A stretch of 64,000 nucleotides of DNA from Cyanidiococcus yangmingshanensis (lineage: Eukaryota > Rhodophyta > Bangiophyceae > Cyanidiales > Cyanidiaceae): positions 248,001-312,000 of the forward strand of contig VWRR01000013.1 in assembly GCA_013995675.1 (NCBI GenBank). The letters are read 5' to 3'. A program made the position numbers and the translations under genes. Each line of letters begins with the position of its first letter. Position 1 is the stretch's first letter. Under the pieces are notes generated by a model. It ran no database searches. It worked only from the letters and a program-made list of their open reading frames with translations, and was not told the origin of the DNA. Shown one piece after another: positions 63,774 through 64,000 of this stretch.

Positions 63774-64000
63774 CTAGATCGTTCCACAAGACTCGATCTT
63801 CACCTCGCGGATCGGGCGGTCGCCTCTACCCGTCGGATTCTGTTCGATTTTTCGAGCAACATCCATACCCTCCAAAATCTTGCCAAAGACGACGTGGACG
63901 CCCGTTTAGATGACGTGTCATGTCGCCATCCAGCACGATAAACACCTGCGAGCCGTTTGTACCCGGGCCTGCATTCGCCATAGAGAGCGCTCCTGTTTCA
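63774..64000 (-). CDS. Cyclophilin-type peptidyl-prolyl isomerase, C-terminal end
   Basis: Cyclophilins speed cis-trans turns at proline bonds. The gene runs in from the right edge. From the edge the frame reads [20 protein letters not shown], the core active-site block, then MTRHLNG. The conserved continuation [20 protein letters not shown] and the end VKIESCGTI with stop at 63774-63776 lie in the +1 frame. The step is within about 63898-63908, next to a GGG on the coding strand. Conserved residues on both sides are adjacent in the family (HLDG.HVVFG), so an intron is excluded. It is a one-base insertion or a shift site. Confidence 0.92.

Overview
The window is nuclear DNA from a compact, gene-dense eukaryote, most likely a unicellular alga of the plant lineage. 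A red alga is my best guess. The evidence is the gene set: a plant-type alpha-glucan water dikinase, a FdC2-type ferredoxin with an N-terminal extension, a plant-type TrmA-family methyltransferase and octanoyltransferase (LipB). These sit beside ordinary eukaryotic genes (SLY1, TRAPPC5, LSM4, REI1, a DOP1 relative, Doa10/MARCH6, SPO11, a homeodomain protein). Genes lie on both strands, mostly in single long reading frames. The lineage call is an inference; no rRNA, tRNA or organelle gene was seen to fix it.

Layout. 1-4.4 kb: the start of an unknown gene, a sterol isomerase (EBP) and a poor stretch. 4.4-14 kb: tyrosine aminotransferase with a long N-terminal extension, a MORN-like/J-domain protein, a ZnT5-type zinc transporter and a TrmA-like RNA methyltransferase. 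14-21 kb: three low-complexity minus-strand proteins, one with a duplicated 40-residue module. 22-31 kb: a carrier with a long N-terminal leader, a TrmH/SpoU methyltransferase, bS16, LSM4, REI1 and a small tail-anchored protein. 32-46 kb: glucan water dikinase, Doa10/MARCH6, an OTU protease, a homeodomain protein, an unknown protein and TRAPPC5. 47-53.7 kb: complex I subunit NUXM, a DOP1 C-terminal-half protein, AP endonuclease and FdC2. 54-64 kb: LipB, a disordered protein, CMC1, BolA, SPO11, SLY1 and the C-terminal end of a cyclophilin.

The genes do not form one pathway; this is a housekeeping neighbourhood. Themes are organelle function (bS16, NUXM, CMC1, BolA, LipB, FdC2), secretory traffic and ER quality control (SLY1, TRAPPC5, DOP1, Doa10, ZnT5), RNA work (TrmA, TrmH, LSM4, REI1) and starch turnover.

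The main oddity is that about nineteen breaks in reading frame, many inside clearly conserved genes, almost all move the frame the same way (+1). Some could be short GT-AG introns of length 3n+1, but several are boxed in by conserved residues too tightly for an intron. Either the assembly carries one-base insertions or something reads through +1 sites. No CRISPR, insertion sequence, retroelement or virus-like element was seen. Three short tandem or direct repeat arrays lie between genes.
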